Positions 27,271 through 35,405 of a stretch of 64,000 bases of DNA are shown piece after piece. Source of the stretch: Planctomycetota bacterium. GTDB lineage: Bacteria; Planctomycetota; UBA11346. The DNA is taken from NCBI GenBank assembly GCA_014193115.1, contig BJHQ01000007.1, positions 62,001 to 126,000 on the forward strand, in the 5' to 3' direction. The notes under the pieces are model-generated. The model saw only the letters and a list, made by a program, of their open reading frames with translations. It was not told the DNA's origin and made no database searches. The position numbers were made by a program, and so were the translations under genes. The first letter of the stretch is position 1, and every line of letters begins with the position of its first letter.

Positions 27271-28941
27271 TCACCCCGTCCACCGTCGCCACAAGGCAAC
27301 CACGGTACCAAAGAAACTGCCGTGCAGCGTCTGGGTTCGATCCCAATATCCGGCGCCTTTCGGTCGATCGACACAGGCGAGCAGACAGAGAAATGCCAAT
27401 ACCACACCGTACAGGCTGAGCAGCAGGTTCATCACCATGTATTGATCCCATTCAACGATCTGGGTCGAAGCGGACAGATTTATGCCCATGCCGAGCAGGT
27501 TGAGCAGCAGCACCGCCAGGAAGGGCCAGGCGATGGCCCAGCGCATGATCGGCTTGTCCATCGCCACGCCTTTGTTGGTGACGCGGAAGGTCAGGTTTTC
27601 CGGTCGCCATAACGCCTGCCAGAACGCCGGCACAATATTCCACATCAATACCGTCTTTTTCACTTCGGTCGCCAGCGGCACGACCTTTCCGCCCGAGAGC
27701 CAATAGGTCAGATAGAGCGTCGCCGCGACCCGCGGCAGCACCGCCGCAGCGATCGTTGCGAGTTCGGCTTCGAACACCGGGACGCGCAGGAACCAGTAGA
27801 CCGCTGGTGCGATCGCCAGCAGCGCGAGAAAGGTGAATCCCGACCAGTACCAGATCAGATCGAAATAGAGGATCCGATCGATGATCGACAGGTTCGGGCA
27901 GCGCAGCATGCCGTAGGGCGCATACAAGGTCTGCACCGTACCCTGGCACCAGCGCACCCGCTGGGCGGTGTATTCGCCGATCGATTCCGCCGCCAGCCCA
28001 TAGGCCAACGCTTCATCGAGATAGATCGTGCGGATGCCGTGGCCGCGCATGGTGTAGGTCGTGTACATGTCCTCGCAGACGGTGTCTTCGGGGATTTTCC
28101 CACCGATGGCGTTGATCGCCGCCCGTTTCGCCACCCAGCCGGTGCCGATGCAGAACGCGGCATTCCACGCGTCGCGGCTGGGCTCGACCACATCGCAGAA
28201 GAAGCGCTGTTCTTCCGTCCATTCGCCGTTGCCGGCCAGGTTCCACTGCACCGGATCGGGGTTGTCGTAGTGCTGCGGCGTCTGGACCAGACCGATGTCG
28301 GCTTCGCTGCGGCACAGCGGCACCAACCGGGTCAGGATCCGCGGCGCCGGAATGAAGTCGGCGTCCAGGCAGCAGATGTATTCGGCGCTCGACGCCGCCA
28401 GCGCATAATTGAGATTGCCTGCTTTTCCTCCGCCTTTCTTCGCCCGGCGGTGGTAGTTGATGCCGTTGGCCTTGCACAGGTCGCGCAGCCAGTCGCGGCC
28501 GCCGTCGTCGAGGAAATGGATGGTCAGCCGCTGGCGCGGCCAGGCGATGCCCAGGCAGCCCTCCATGGTCTTGCGCAGCACCGGTTCCGGTTCGTTGTAG
28601 GTCGGGATCAGGACATCGACGGTCGGATAGTCGCCTTTGGCGATCAGATCGGCCTCGTAACGGTCGGCATCGCCGCGCCGGTCCTTGTGGCGGACCAGGA
28701 CCAGACCAGTGAGCATGGTGTGGCCAAGCGCGACGGTCTCTGCGCACAGAAATGCGAATTGCCAAAGTCCGGCAGGACTGAGCAGATCTCGTGGAAAGGC
28801 GTCGAACCAGCGGAAATGCAGATACCGCAGACAGGCCCATTCCAGGACGGCCACTGCGAGGAACCTCGCCCACGGCTTATCCCTGGGCAGCATTGGGAAG
28901 AGCAGGGCCATGCCCACCAGCAGCAGCAGGGCCTGATTCAT
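27271..28941 (-). CDS. Family-2 glycosyltransferase, cellulose-synthase-like (exopolysaccharide synthase)
   Basis: 556 residues: N-terminal membrane segments, a cytoplasmic GT2 domain, then four or more C-terminal membrane helices. All processive-synthase motifs are present: VDVLIPTYNEP (residues 108-118), DDG (145-147), DAD (193-195), the catalytic ED in CEDMYTTY (290-291) and QRVRW (327-331). FRVTNKG follows, as in BcsA, but the PilZ c-di-GMP domain that normally comes next is absent; the protein ends after more membrane helices. It should polymerise a UDP- or GDP-sugar and pass the chain through the inner membrane. It is last in a three-gene operon, 17 bases after the outer-membrane gene. 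Product polymer unknown. Confidence 0.9.
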   Translation of the reverse strand: MNQALLLLVGMALLFPMLPRDKPWARFLAVAVLEWACLRYLHFRWFDAFPRDLLSPAGLWQFAFLCAETVALGHTMLTGLVLVRHKDRRGDADRYEADLIAKGDYPTVDVLIPTYNEPEPVLRKTMEGCLGIAWPRQRLTIHFLDDGGRDWLRDLCKANGINYHRRAKKGGGKAGNLNYALAASSAEYICCLDADFIPAPRILTRLVPLCRSEADIGLVQTPQHYDNPDPVQWNLAGNGEWTEEQRFFCDVVEPSRDAWNAAFCIGTGWVAKRAAINAIGGKIPEDTVCEDMYTTYTMRGHGIRTIYLDEALAYGLAAESIGEYTAQRVRWCQGTVQTLYAPYGMLRCPNLSIIDRILYFDLIWYWSGFTFLALLAIAPAVYWFLRVPVFEAELATIAAAVLPRVAATLYLTYWLSGGKVVPLATEVKKTVLMWNIVPAFWQALWRPENLTFRVTNKGVAMDKPIMRWAIAWPFLAVLLLNLLGMGINLSASTQIVEWDQYMVMNLLLSLYGVVLAFLCLLACVDRPKGAGYWDRTQTLHGSFFGTVVALWRRWTG

Positions 28942-28958
28942 GGAGGATGCTCGCCGGT

Positions 28959-30299
28959 TTACGGCGCTCGCAGGTCGCCTGCCACGCCGCAGGCCGCGGC
29001 CAGGGCGACCACCGCGAGGGCGGCGCTCCGACGAGCAGCGATCAGCTTGCCCTTGGCCTTGGCCAACCGGCCCCGGGCCTCGACCACGGCCAGGCCGTCA
29101 TCGAGCCCGCCGCGCAGGCGTTCCCGGGCAAGATCGATCTCGGCGGTCGAGCGCACGACTGCGGTCGCCCAATGTTCCGCCGACCTGGTTGCGGATTGGA
29201 CCCGGACCAGGGCCGAGGCGACAGCGCCAGCGGTGGCGGCCAGCAGGGCCGCATGTTCGGCTCTGGCCTGGGAAGCGAGGGCCAGGTTGACGTCGGTTCG
29301 CGATTCCCGGGACAGGCCGTCAAAGACCGTGACCGTGGCCCGCACACCGACCCGCCACGAGCCGACCGCGTTTTCGCCGGCCAGGGCCCCGGTGCCGGCA
29401 TCGGCAAAGGCCGAGACCAAGGGCAGGGGTTCCCGCCGGATCCCTGCGACGGTGGCGACCAGCTGCCGCACCTGGAACTCGGCCATCGCCAGATCGGGGC
29501 GACGTTCGCCGGCAAGCCGCAGGGCGGCGGCGGAATCGGCTGGAACAACGCTGACCGGAACGCTTTGGCCAGCCGGCCACGGCGGTTTCGCGGGATCGCA
29601 GCCCATAGCCACCGCCATTCCGATCCGGGCTGCCCAGCTCGCGCCTTCGCTCTCGGCGGAACTGGCCTTGGCCGCTTCGACCTCGGCTCAGGCGCGCTCG
29701 GCCTCGATCCGGGCGGTCTGGCCGCCGCGGGCGAGTTCATCGGCGAGGGCGGCGATCGCCTCGGCCAGCACCTGGTCTTCTGCCGCCGCCGTCTGTTCCG
29801 CCAACGCGGCGGCTGCGTCGATGGTGGCGACAGCGGCGCGCGCCGCGATGGACTCACGATCGGCCTGACGCCGAGCCGCAGCGGCTTTTTCAGCAAAACC
29901 AGCGGCTTCGAGGCGTTTCCACGCGGCCGGAGCGATCACCGGCACATCGAGTGTGGCTCGCAGATCCCAACCCGGCGGCGGTTGGCTGTCGGCCTCGTTG
30001 TTGTCCGAGCCATGGGCAGCGACCCCGATCAGGCGCACGGTGGGCAATTGCTCGGATCGGCGATCCCGCCATTTCGCCTGGACCTCTGCCAGTCGTGCCT
30101 CAGCCAAGGCGGCGTCGGGATGCCGGATGAGAGCGGCCGCAATTGCCGCTGCGATGGAAACCGGCCCTTCGTCTGCCGGCGCAGCGGCGGCCGGCTCGGC
30201 AGCGATGAGCGCTGTCGCCGTGGCCAGCGTTACGGCCAACGCGAACATCCGCCAACGCCCCATCCAGCACTTTGGCGTCCTGGCGGATTGGCGGTTCAT
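28959..30299 (-). pseudogene. Outer-membrane efflux (TolC-like) protein with one in-frame TGA
   Basis: One frame covers 30299 to 28959 and is interrupted only by TGA at 29688-29690. Translation reads GGQTARIEAERA, stop, AEVEAAKASSAESEGASW, so the long helices continue across the stop. The signal peptide is MFALAVTLATATALIAAEPA. OEP-type repeats are visible in both halves (DAALAEARLAEVQAKW, PDLAMAEFQVRQLVATVAGI). In TolC relatives these form the periplasmic tunnel and outer-membrane barrel that would export the polymer. CGA to TGA would explain the stop. The start is uncertain: the first ATG (30299) lies inside a repeat element, giving MNRQSARTPKCW, and the ATGs at 30263 or 30248 fit a signal peptide better. 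Confidence 0.75.
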
Positions 30300-30310
30300 C
30301 TGTTTTTCAG
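30264..30310 (-). repeat. Single arm of the GCCAAG-type repeat at the start of the TolC-like gene
   Basis: Read on the minus strand this is CTGAAAAACAGATGAACCGC followed by CAATCCGCCAGGACGCCAAAG. The first 20 or so bases match a copy near 40.2 kb almost exactly (one base difference). It supplies the stop of the upstream gene and an ATG for the next. Confidence 0.6.
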
Positions 30311-33300
30311 AACTCCATCCACGCGCACAGGTTCAGCAGCAGGCTGCGGATCAGACCGGAATCATCGCCGGTGATCAGGACCTTGGCTTTCTGGCCAATG
30401 GTCAGCTCGTCACGGGCCCGGGCGTCCTGGATCGCGATGCGCACCCGGAAGGCCCGGTCGTCTTTGGGATCCTGGCGGATGGCCAGGGATTCATCCGGGC
30501 GGTTGGGATCGGCGGAACCGATCTCGGTGACCGTGCCGTTGAGCTGGCGGCCGCTGTTCAGGATATGGATCCGGCAGGCATCGCCGGGCGCCAGGCCGTC
30601 GAGGTGGCGCTGCGGGAACCACGCCTCGATGCAGATCGAGTCGCGCTCGGCGACGGTGAACAGGAGGGCGCTCTGGAGGACCGACTGGTTGGCAGTGACC
30701 TCGCGTTTCCACAGCAACCCGCCGATCGGGGAGGTGACCTTGGCGGTGCGCAGGCGGGAGACGCGCTCGCGTTCAGAGGCCAGCTCCCGATCGAGGGGTT
30801 CGAGCTGGGCGGCGATGCCGTCGAGCTGGTTGCGCAATTCGTCGATCCGGGCCTGCTCGTCGAGGATCCGTCCAACCTGGGGCGGCTGGTCGCCTTCGAT
30901 GAAGACTCCGGCCCGGGCCGCCTGCAACCGGCTACGGGCGCGTTCAGCGGCGCGGGCCTGGATCTCCCGATCACGCTCGCTGGCGGTCAGGGCGGTACGG
31001 GCCTCGTCGATCTGGCGCTTGGCCACGGCATCCTGGGCCATCGCTGCAAGCCGGTCGACCTCGACCTTGCGCGCGGCGGAGGACTCTTCGTGCTTGCGCA
31101 GCAGGGCGTCCTGAGAGGCGACGGAGCTTTCCAGGTCGGCGATGGTGTGGCGGCGATAGGTGTCGAGCTCGGTGCGCAGCGAGGTCAGCGTGCGATCCCG
31201 CGTCTTCAGCTCGCTTTCGATGTTGCTGCGTTTTGCTTCCAGCTGCTGACGATTCGCGTTCAGCCCGTCGAGCCGGCTGGTATCGACCCGCTCATTGGTG
31301 ACGGTGATCAGCAGCTGGTCGGCCAGGACCAGAGCGCCTTCCTTGATCGTCACCGGCGACACGGTGCCGTCGATCGGACTGGTGATCCGCGCCACCCGGG
31401 CATTGACCACGGCGACGGACGAGATCGGGAAAAGCATCGGCAGCGCCACTGCGAACAGCGCGATCAGGACGAAGGCTGCCCCGATCCCGAGCCGGATGAT
31501 CCTGCCCATGGGCCAGGCCGGCGGCTTGTCCTTGGCGGCTGGTGGCGGAGCGGTGCGATCCGGTGCGACCGTCGGGACCATGCCCGCTGAGGGATTGGAG
31601 GCGACCGCCGGCAGCATCGAGCCGCCGCCAGGCAGAGACGGAACGCCCCCGGCCGGCGTCGCCGGGATGCGCTGGACCTCTTTGGTGGGAATGGCGATAT
31701 GCGGTCCGCTGAGAGCCCCGACCGCCGGCATGGTGTGCGATGGAAAGGCGCCAGTGATGGAGGCCTGCTGCTGGCCCGAGCCTTGGCCAGGAGCGGCATG
31801 ACGCGCGGTTCCGCCGCCATGTCGCGCCGTTCCGGGCTGGGCGGCACCGTACCGCGCCGTTCCACCACCTTGGGCAGGTGCAGGATACGGGGTGGGCGGG
31901 AACGGACCGGCGGCGACCGGATAGGCCGGGGATCCGATCGCCGGCGGATAGAACGCAGGCGGATACATCGCCGGGTAAGGCGCCTGGGTCGGAGCCGGCA
32001 AGGCCGGCGGATTGGCTGGCGGCGCCACCAGGGTCGGTGATGGCCCGGTCAATCCCGGGATCGGTCCGCTGCCCAGCGGCGCCAGAGACGGCGTGGTCGG
32101 CGATGACTGGTAGCCGGACGCCGGTGGGAACGGGCCCGAACCGCCCTGGGGCGGGAACTGCCCGGAGCCGTGAGGCGGAGTGTCAGGGCGGGCGTCGCTG
32201 GGATACAGGCCACTGCCGCCGCCAAAGGCGTGGCGCGAACCCGAGGGGCGTTCGCCGCGCATGGTCGAGCCGGCATTCTCCAGCCCCTGTTCGATCGCCC
32301 GGAGCTGGCGGACCACCCGTTTCAGGTCGCGCCGGGTGACCATGCCAGGCTCGACCGCGTGCCCGGCGGCTTCGCTGCGCTGGTCCATGCGATCGTACAG
32401 TTTGCGCAATTCATCCTGCAAGTTGCGCAAGGTCGCCGCCGACTGGCTGCGCTCCTCCTCGGCCTGGCGCAAGCGTTCTTCAGCGGCTTGGCGGCGAGCG
32501 ATCTCGGCGCCGTGCTCGCGGGCCAGTTTCGCCAACGTATCGAGGTTGACCGTGGCGATCGACACCCGCCCGGTGGCATTGGGCTGGCGATCGGTGGAGG
32601 GCTTCGCTGGCTGCGGCGGGTCGCCTGGACCGTCTTCGATGCGGTCGGTCGGTTCCCTGGACCGGCGCGTCGCCTGTTCTGAACGATCGGTCGCCCGATG
32701 GGACCGGCCGGTCCGGACCAGCGGCTCGCGATCAGCCCGATCCGTCGGATGGGCCGCATCAGCATGATGGTATTCATCATCGTCGGGGTCGAGCCGGATG
32801 GCCTCGCTCGGCGGCCTGCGGACCGAGCTGTCCTCGTCCTTCTGCCTCCCAGGTTCCAACGCCGGAGCGGTAGGATCGGTCGGGGGACGACGCGGCGGAT
32901 CGGCAGATGCCCCAGCAGGGAAGGAACCGGTCGCCTTGGCGATCTGGAGGCGCAACGAGGTCCATTCGTCCTGCTGACGGGCAGCCTCCATCAGGACCTG
33001 GTTGGTATTCAGGTTGAGCGGATGGGCCTGGCAGTGGGCGACCAGCTCCTGGATGTCCGCGTCCCCGCCTTCGGCGGTATGGAACGCAAAATCCCCCTGT
33101 CCCCAGGCAGACAGATTCCCGAGCTGCTGGACCGCACCCTCTGCGGCCCGGGTCCGTCCGCGGTTGGTATCGTCGTCGCTGCCTTTCGGCGGCGCCTCGA
33201 CCAGCAGGGCGATGCGCCGTTCCAGGCCCTGGCTGCGATGGTCATCGAGCCGGCCGACGCCTTCGATCCGGCCATCGCAGAAGACGATATCGCGGCTGCC

Positions 33301-33402
33301 CACCCGGGCGTCGAGACGCAGCACACCGGTCGCCCGGATATTGTGGAGCGTGGTCAGGACATCTGGGAGGGCCAGGGTCGCAAGATTGCCAGCAAAGGCC
33401 AT
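30307..33402 (-). CDS. DUF4388 (PATAN-like) domain fused to a HlyD-type membrane-fusion protein
   Basis: 1,031 residues in clear blocks. Residues 1-155 look like a DUF4388/PATAN domain (MAFAGNLATLALPDVLTTLH, TGVLRLDARVGSRDIVFCDG). Residues 160-280 are charged and disordered, 290-345 form a cytoplasmic coiled coil, and 390-630 are Pro/Gly-rich. Residues 636-658 are the only membrane span. Residues 670-700 and 885-915 are the two lipoyl half-motifs (ARITSPIDGTVSPVTIKEGA, AKVTSPIGGLLWKREVTANQ) around a long coiled hairpin, followed by a beta-barrel ending near 1010. The C-terminal half would bridge inner and outer membrane, as in Alg44. There the N-terminal domain is PilZ; here DUF4388 takes its place. 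It is the first gene of the operon with the TolC-like and GT2 genes. Confidence 0.8.
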   Translation of the reverse strand: MAFAGNLATLALPDVLTTLHNIRATGVLRLDARVGSRDIVFCDGRIEGVGRLDDHRSQGLERRIALLVEAPPKGSDDDTNRGRTRAAEGAVQQLGNLSAWGQGDFAFHTAEGGDADIQELVAHCQAHPLNLNTNQVLMEAARQQDEWTSLRLQIAKATGSFPAGASADPPRRPPTDPTAPALEPGRQKDEDSSVRRPPSEAIRLDPDDDEYHHADAAHPTDRADREPLVRTGRSHRATDRSEQATRRSREPTDRIEDGPGDPPQPAKPSTDRQPNATGRVSIATVNLDTLAKLAREHGAEIARRQAAEERLRQAEEERSQSAATLRNLQDELRKLYDRMDQRSEAAGHAVEPGMVTRRDLKRVVRQLRAIEQGLENAGSTMRGERPSGSRHAFGGGSGLYPSDARPDTPPHGSGQFPPQGGSGPFPPASGYQSSPTTPSLAPLGSGPIPGLTGPSPTLVAPPANPPALPAPTQAPYPAMYPPAFYPPAIGSPAYPVAAGPFPPTPYPAPAQGGGTARYGAAQPGTARHGGGTARHAAPGQGSGQQQASITGAFPSHTMPAVGALSGPHIAIPTKEVQRIPATPAGGVPSLPGGGSMLPAVASNPSAGMVPTVAPDRTAPPPAAKDKPPAWPMGRIIRLGIGAAFVLIALFAVALPMLFPISSVAVVNARVARITSPIDGTVSPVTIKEGALVLADQLLITVTNERVDTSRLDGLNANRQQLEAKRSNIESELKTRDRTLTSLRTELDTYRRHTIADLESSVASQDALLRKHEESSAARKVEVDRLAAMAQDAVAKRQIDEARTALTASERDREIQARAAERARSRLQAARAGVFIEGDQPPQVGRILDEQARIDELRNQLDGIAAQLEPLDRELASERERVSRLRTAKVTSPIGGLLWKREVTANQSVLQSALLFTVAERDSICIEAWFPQRHLDGLAPGDACRIHILNSGRQLNGTVTEIGSADPNRPDESLAIRQDPKDDRAFRVRIAIQDARARDELTIGQKAKVLITGDDSGLIRSLLLNLCAWMEF

Positions 33403-33741
33403 TGGGGAGAAATATCACCGCAAAATCGCCACCCTGCAACCGAGGGTCCTTGGCGACCTGTGGCCCGGGCCGATTCCCGACCCGCCACGGCATCACCAGA
33501 TGCCAGCGCAGGGCGGTTGGCCGGCGAGACCGTTGTGCACGACCTGCGTGACGAGATCCGAGCAGGTCAGGGGCTGCATCGCTTCTGGCAGAGCCGGGCT
33601 TTCAGCAAAGCTGTGCTTTCAGCAAAGCTTTGCTTTTTGCAAAGCGGTGCTTTCGCCAAAGCCGGGCCTGATAAGCCCGATCGGCCAGAAGCCTGCACCA
33701 GGCCCACAGCGCAGGATTGGGCTGGGCTGGGAACAGCCCCG
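33403..33741. other. Gene-free leader region upstream of the exopolysaccharide operon
   Basis: 339 bases between the start of the DUF4388/HlyD gene and the end of the zinc-ribbon gene. It contains the 17-bp-period hairpin array listed separately. I see no protein-like frame; the promoter of the 33.4-27.3 kb operon should lie here but no clear -35/-10 pair stands out. Confidence 0.6.
33598..33662. repeat. Four tandem 17-bp hairpin units
   Basis: GCTTT-N4-AAAGC occurs at 33598, 33615, 33632 and 33649, exactly 17 bases apart. The first two units are identical (GCTTTCAGCAAAGC); the others differ only in the four loop bases and the 3-base linker. Each is a 5-bp stem with a 4-base loop. It lies about 200 bases upstream of the exopolysaccharide operon start. 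Confidence 0.9.
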
Positions 33742-33948
33742 TCAGACGTTTTCCCAGGTGTGCTTGGAGCCGCACTTCGGGCACGGCGGGCAGCTCGGCA
33801 GGCTGTTCAGATCGATGGCGCTTTCACCGCGCTTCATGCGGGTGCGCAGCACGTAATTGATCCACGACTTGATGTCGTCGAGCAGCTTTTTATCACTCTC
33901 CTGTTTTTCGTGAACGGTGTAGCCGCACTTCGTGCAACGGATGTCCAT
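33742..33948 (-). CDS. Small zinc-ribbon protein
   Basis: 68 residues with two CxxC knuckles: MDIRCTKCGYTV at the N-terminus and CPPCPKCGSKHTW near the end, separated by a helical stretch (KKLLDDIKSWINYVLRTRMK). This is the layout of a zinc ribbon with a long insert. A strong ribosome site, GGAGGCACC, precedes the ATG, which supports it as a real gene despite its size. Function not recognised; it could be a nucleic-acid-binding or regulatory protein. Confidence 0.75.
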   Translation of the reverse strand: MDIRCTKCGYTVHEKQESDKKLLDDIKSWINYVLRTRMKRGESAIDLNSLPSCPPCPKCGSKHTWENV

Positions 33949-34009
33949 GGTGCCTCCGGTTGGGTTCTACGCTGGCGCCATCCGTGAAGATTCTATTGAG
34001 GAGCTCCCG

Positions 34010-34867
34010 TCATCCGGTCGCGCCTTCCGTCTCTGGTGTCGCGCGCGGCACGTCATCCGTGCGATCGTCACCAGCCTGCGGGAGTTCCTCGCCAGCGAAG
34101 CGTCGACCGAAACAGTAGTAATTTACCTGCGAGAGCATGCCTCGAAGGACCTGGACGTCGTGTACGGACAGATGCAACCGGCCCAGGAACCGTTCGAATT
34201 GCGGCGCAAACCGGACCTTGTCGGTGCGTCGAAAATACTGGATCCGGTCAAGTGTGCCCAGCCAATAGGCATAGAGGCTGGCCACGTGGTTGCGTGGCGA
34301 CGAATCGGGTTGGTCCGCAGCTGGTGGAAGCGGCTCCAAGCAGGCGATGCAGTACCCGGTGATGGCCACCGCCATGGCCAGATTGTAGGCGGAGTTGGTG
34401 CCAGGCGTATCCAGATGGACCCACTCCTGACAGCAGCGCAGCTCCAACTCGTTCAAGCCATCGGCTTCATTGCCGAAGACCAGCGCCCACCGCCCAGCCT
34501 TACCCACCGGACGCTCGGCAAGCAGCCGGGGGACCTCTTGCAGGCGCACCCCTCCGCCAAATTCCTTGTGCCGGTCCCGGGCGCTGGTGCCGATCACCAG
34601 ACCGCAATCGGCCACCGCGGTCGGCAGATCGGGAAAGACTGGCGCCGAAAGCAGCAACGGCTTGGAATGGGTGCTGAACTTGCGGGCGTCTTCGCAATCG
34701 ATCAGGCAGTTCGGAGCGACCAGACGCAGGTCGGTGACCCCAAGGTTGCCGCACAACCGGGCGATCATGCCCAGATTGACCGGTCCATCGGTGCGGACCA
34801 GGACGACGCAGGCATTGGCGAGCAGGTTGGTGGGCGGCGGCGACGGCTGGGCAGGATCACTGAGCAT
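34010..34867 (-). CDS. TrmJ-like SpoU-family RNA 2'-O-methyltransferase
   Basis: 285 residues. SPOUT-fold motifs are clear: LVRTDGPVNLGMIARLCGNL (motif 1), WALVFGNEADGLNELELRCC (motif 2) and TPGTNSAYNLAMAVAITGY (motif 3, SAM knot). The pattern matches the TrmJ/TrmH group 1 enzymes that 2'-O-methylate position 32 of tRNAs. The C-terminal helical extension ends in a poorly conserved acidic tail. The usual LN in motif 3 is YN here. The gene is flanked by the zinc-ribbon gene 61 bases downstream on the same strand. Confidence 0.8.
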   Translation of the reverse strand: MLSDPAQPSPPPTNLLANACVVLVRTDGPVNLGMIARLCGNLGVTDLRLVAPNCLIDCEDARKFSTHSKPLLLSAPVFPDLPTAVADCGLVIGTSARDRHKEFGGGVRLQEVPRLLAERPVGKAGRWALVFGNEADGLNELELRCCQEWVHLDTPGTNSAYNLAMAVAITGYCIACLEPLPPAADQPDSSPRNHVASLYAYWLGTLDRIQYFRRTDKVRFAPQFERFLGRLHLSVHDVQVLRGMLSQVNYYCFGRRFAGEELPQAGDDRTDDVPRATPETEGATG

Positions 34868-34971
34868 GACGGGATCGTAAAAGCCTGTTCCGCTGGCGGC
34901 GAGCGGGCATGCCGCCAGCTGCGCCGGTCAGGTCGGCTTGCTGAACCATCAGCCAAGTCGAACATCCCCCG

Positions 34972-35346
34972 ATGGCCCAGGATAAGATCATCCAGTTCCC
35001 TGGTTTGGCTGGGCGGACCAATCCGCCGGCCGTGAACCCGCCAACGGACGAGACGGACACCGGCGAAGCGGAAACGGATTCCGACCAGGACCCCAAAGCA
35101 GCCTTGCCGATGGCTGGACCCGGTTCCAAAGCCGCCCGCGGTCCAGACGGACTGACCGAGGACCAGCGCAAGGCGGTGCAGCTGGTGCTTTCCGGCATGG
35201 CGTTCGTCTGCATCGGGATCAAGCCCACCGACCGCGGCGCCGATTTCTTCACCGCCGTCGACGGCGATCCTGGCGATCTGCGCAACGCCCTCGACCACCT
35301 CGGTGGAGTGATCGAACGCGCCTATGGCCGGAAGGGCCTGATCTGA
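34972..35346 (+). CDS. Small hypothetical protein
   Basis: 124 residues, not recognised. The first 55 residues are Pro-, Thr- and Asp-rich and probably disordered; the last 70 form a compact alpha/beta-like region (LTEDQRKAVQLVLSGMAFVC, TDRGADFFTAVDGDPGDLRN). Start at ATG 34972, divergent from the TrmJ-like gene. There is no signal peptide. Codon choice is like its neighbours, which favours a real gene. Confidence 0.5.
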   Translation: MAQDKIIQFPGLAGRTNPPAVNPPTDETDTGEAETDSDQDPKAALPMAGPGSKAARGPDGLTEDQRKAVQLVLSGMAFVCIGIKPTDRGADFFTAVDGDPGDLRNALDHLGGVIERAYGRKGLI

Positions 35347-35405
35347 ACGCCGGCTGACGGCTGGCGCCGGCTGCGGAACGATTTCGGGAAAAACGCGCCG
35401 ACCGC

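Noticed and set aside
21803..29690. Stop-codon reassignment (TAG or TGA as sense) to explain the interrupted genes
   Set aside because: Many intact genes here end in TGA or TAG at the expected place (for example rsmD, aroA and the AraC genes), so a single mutation or base error is simpler.
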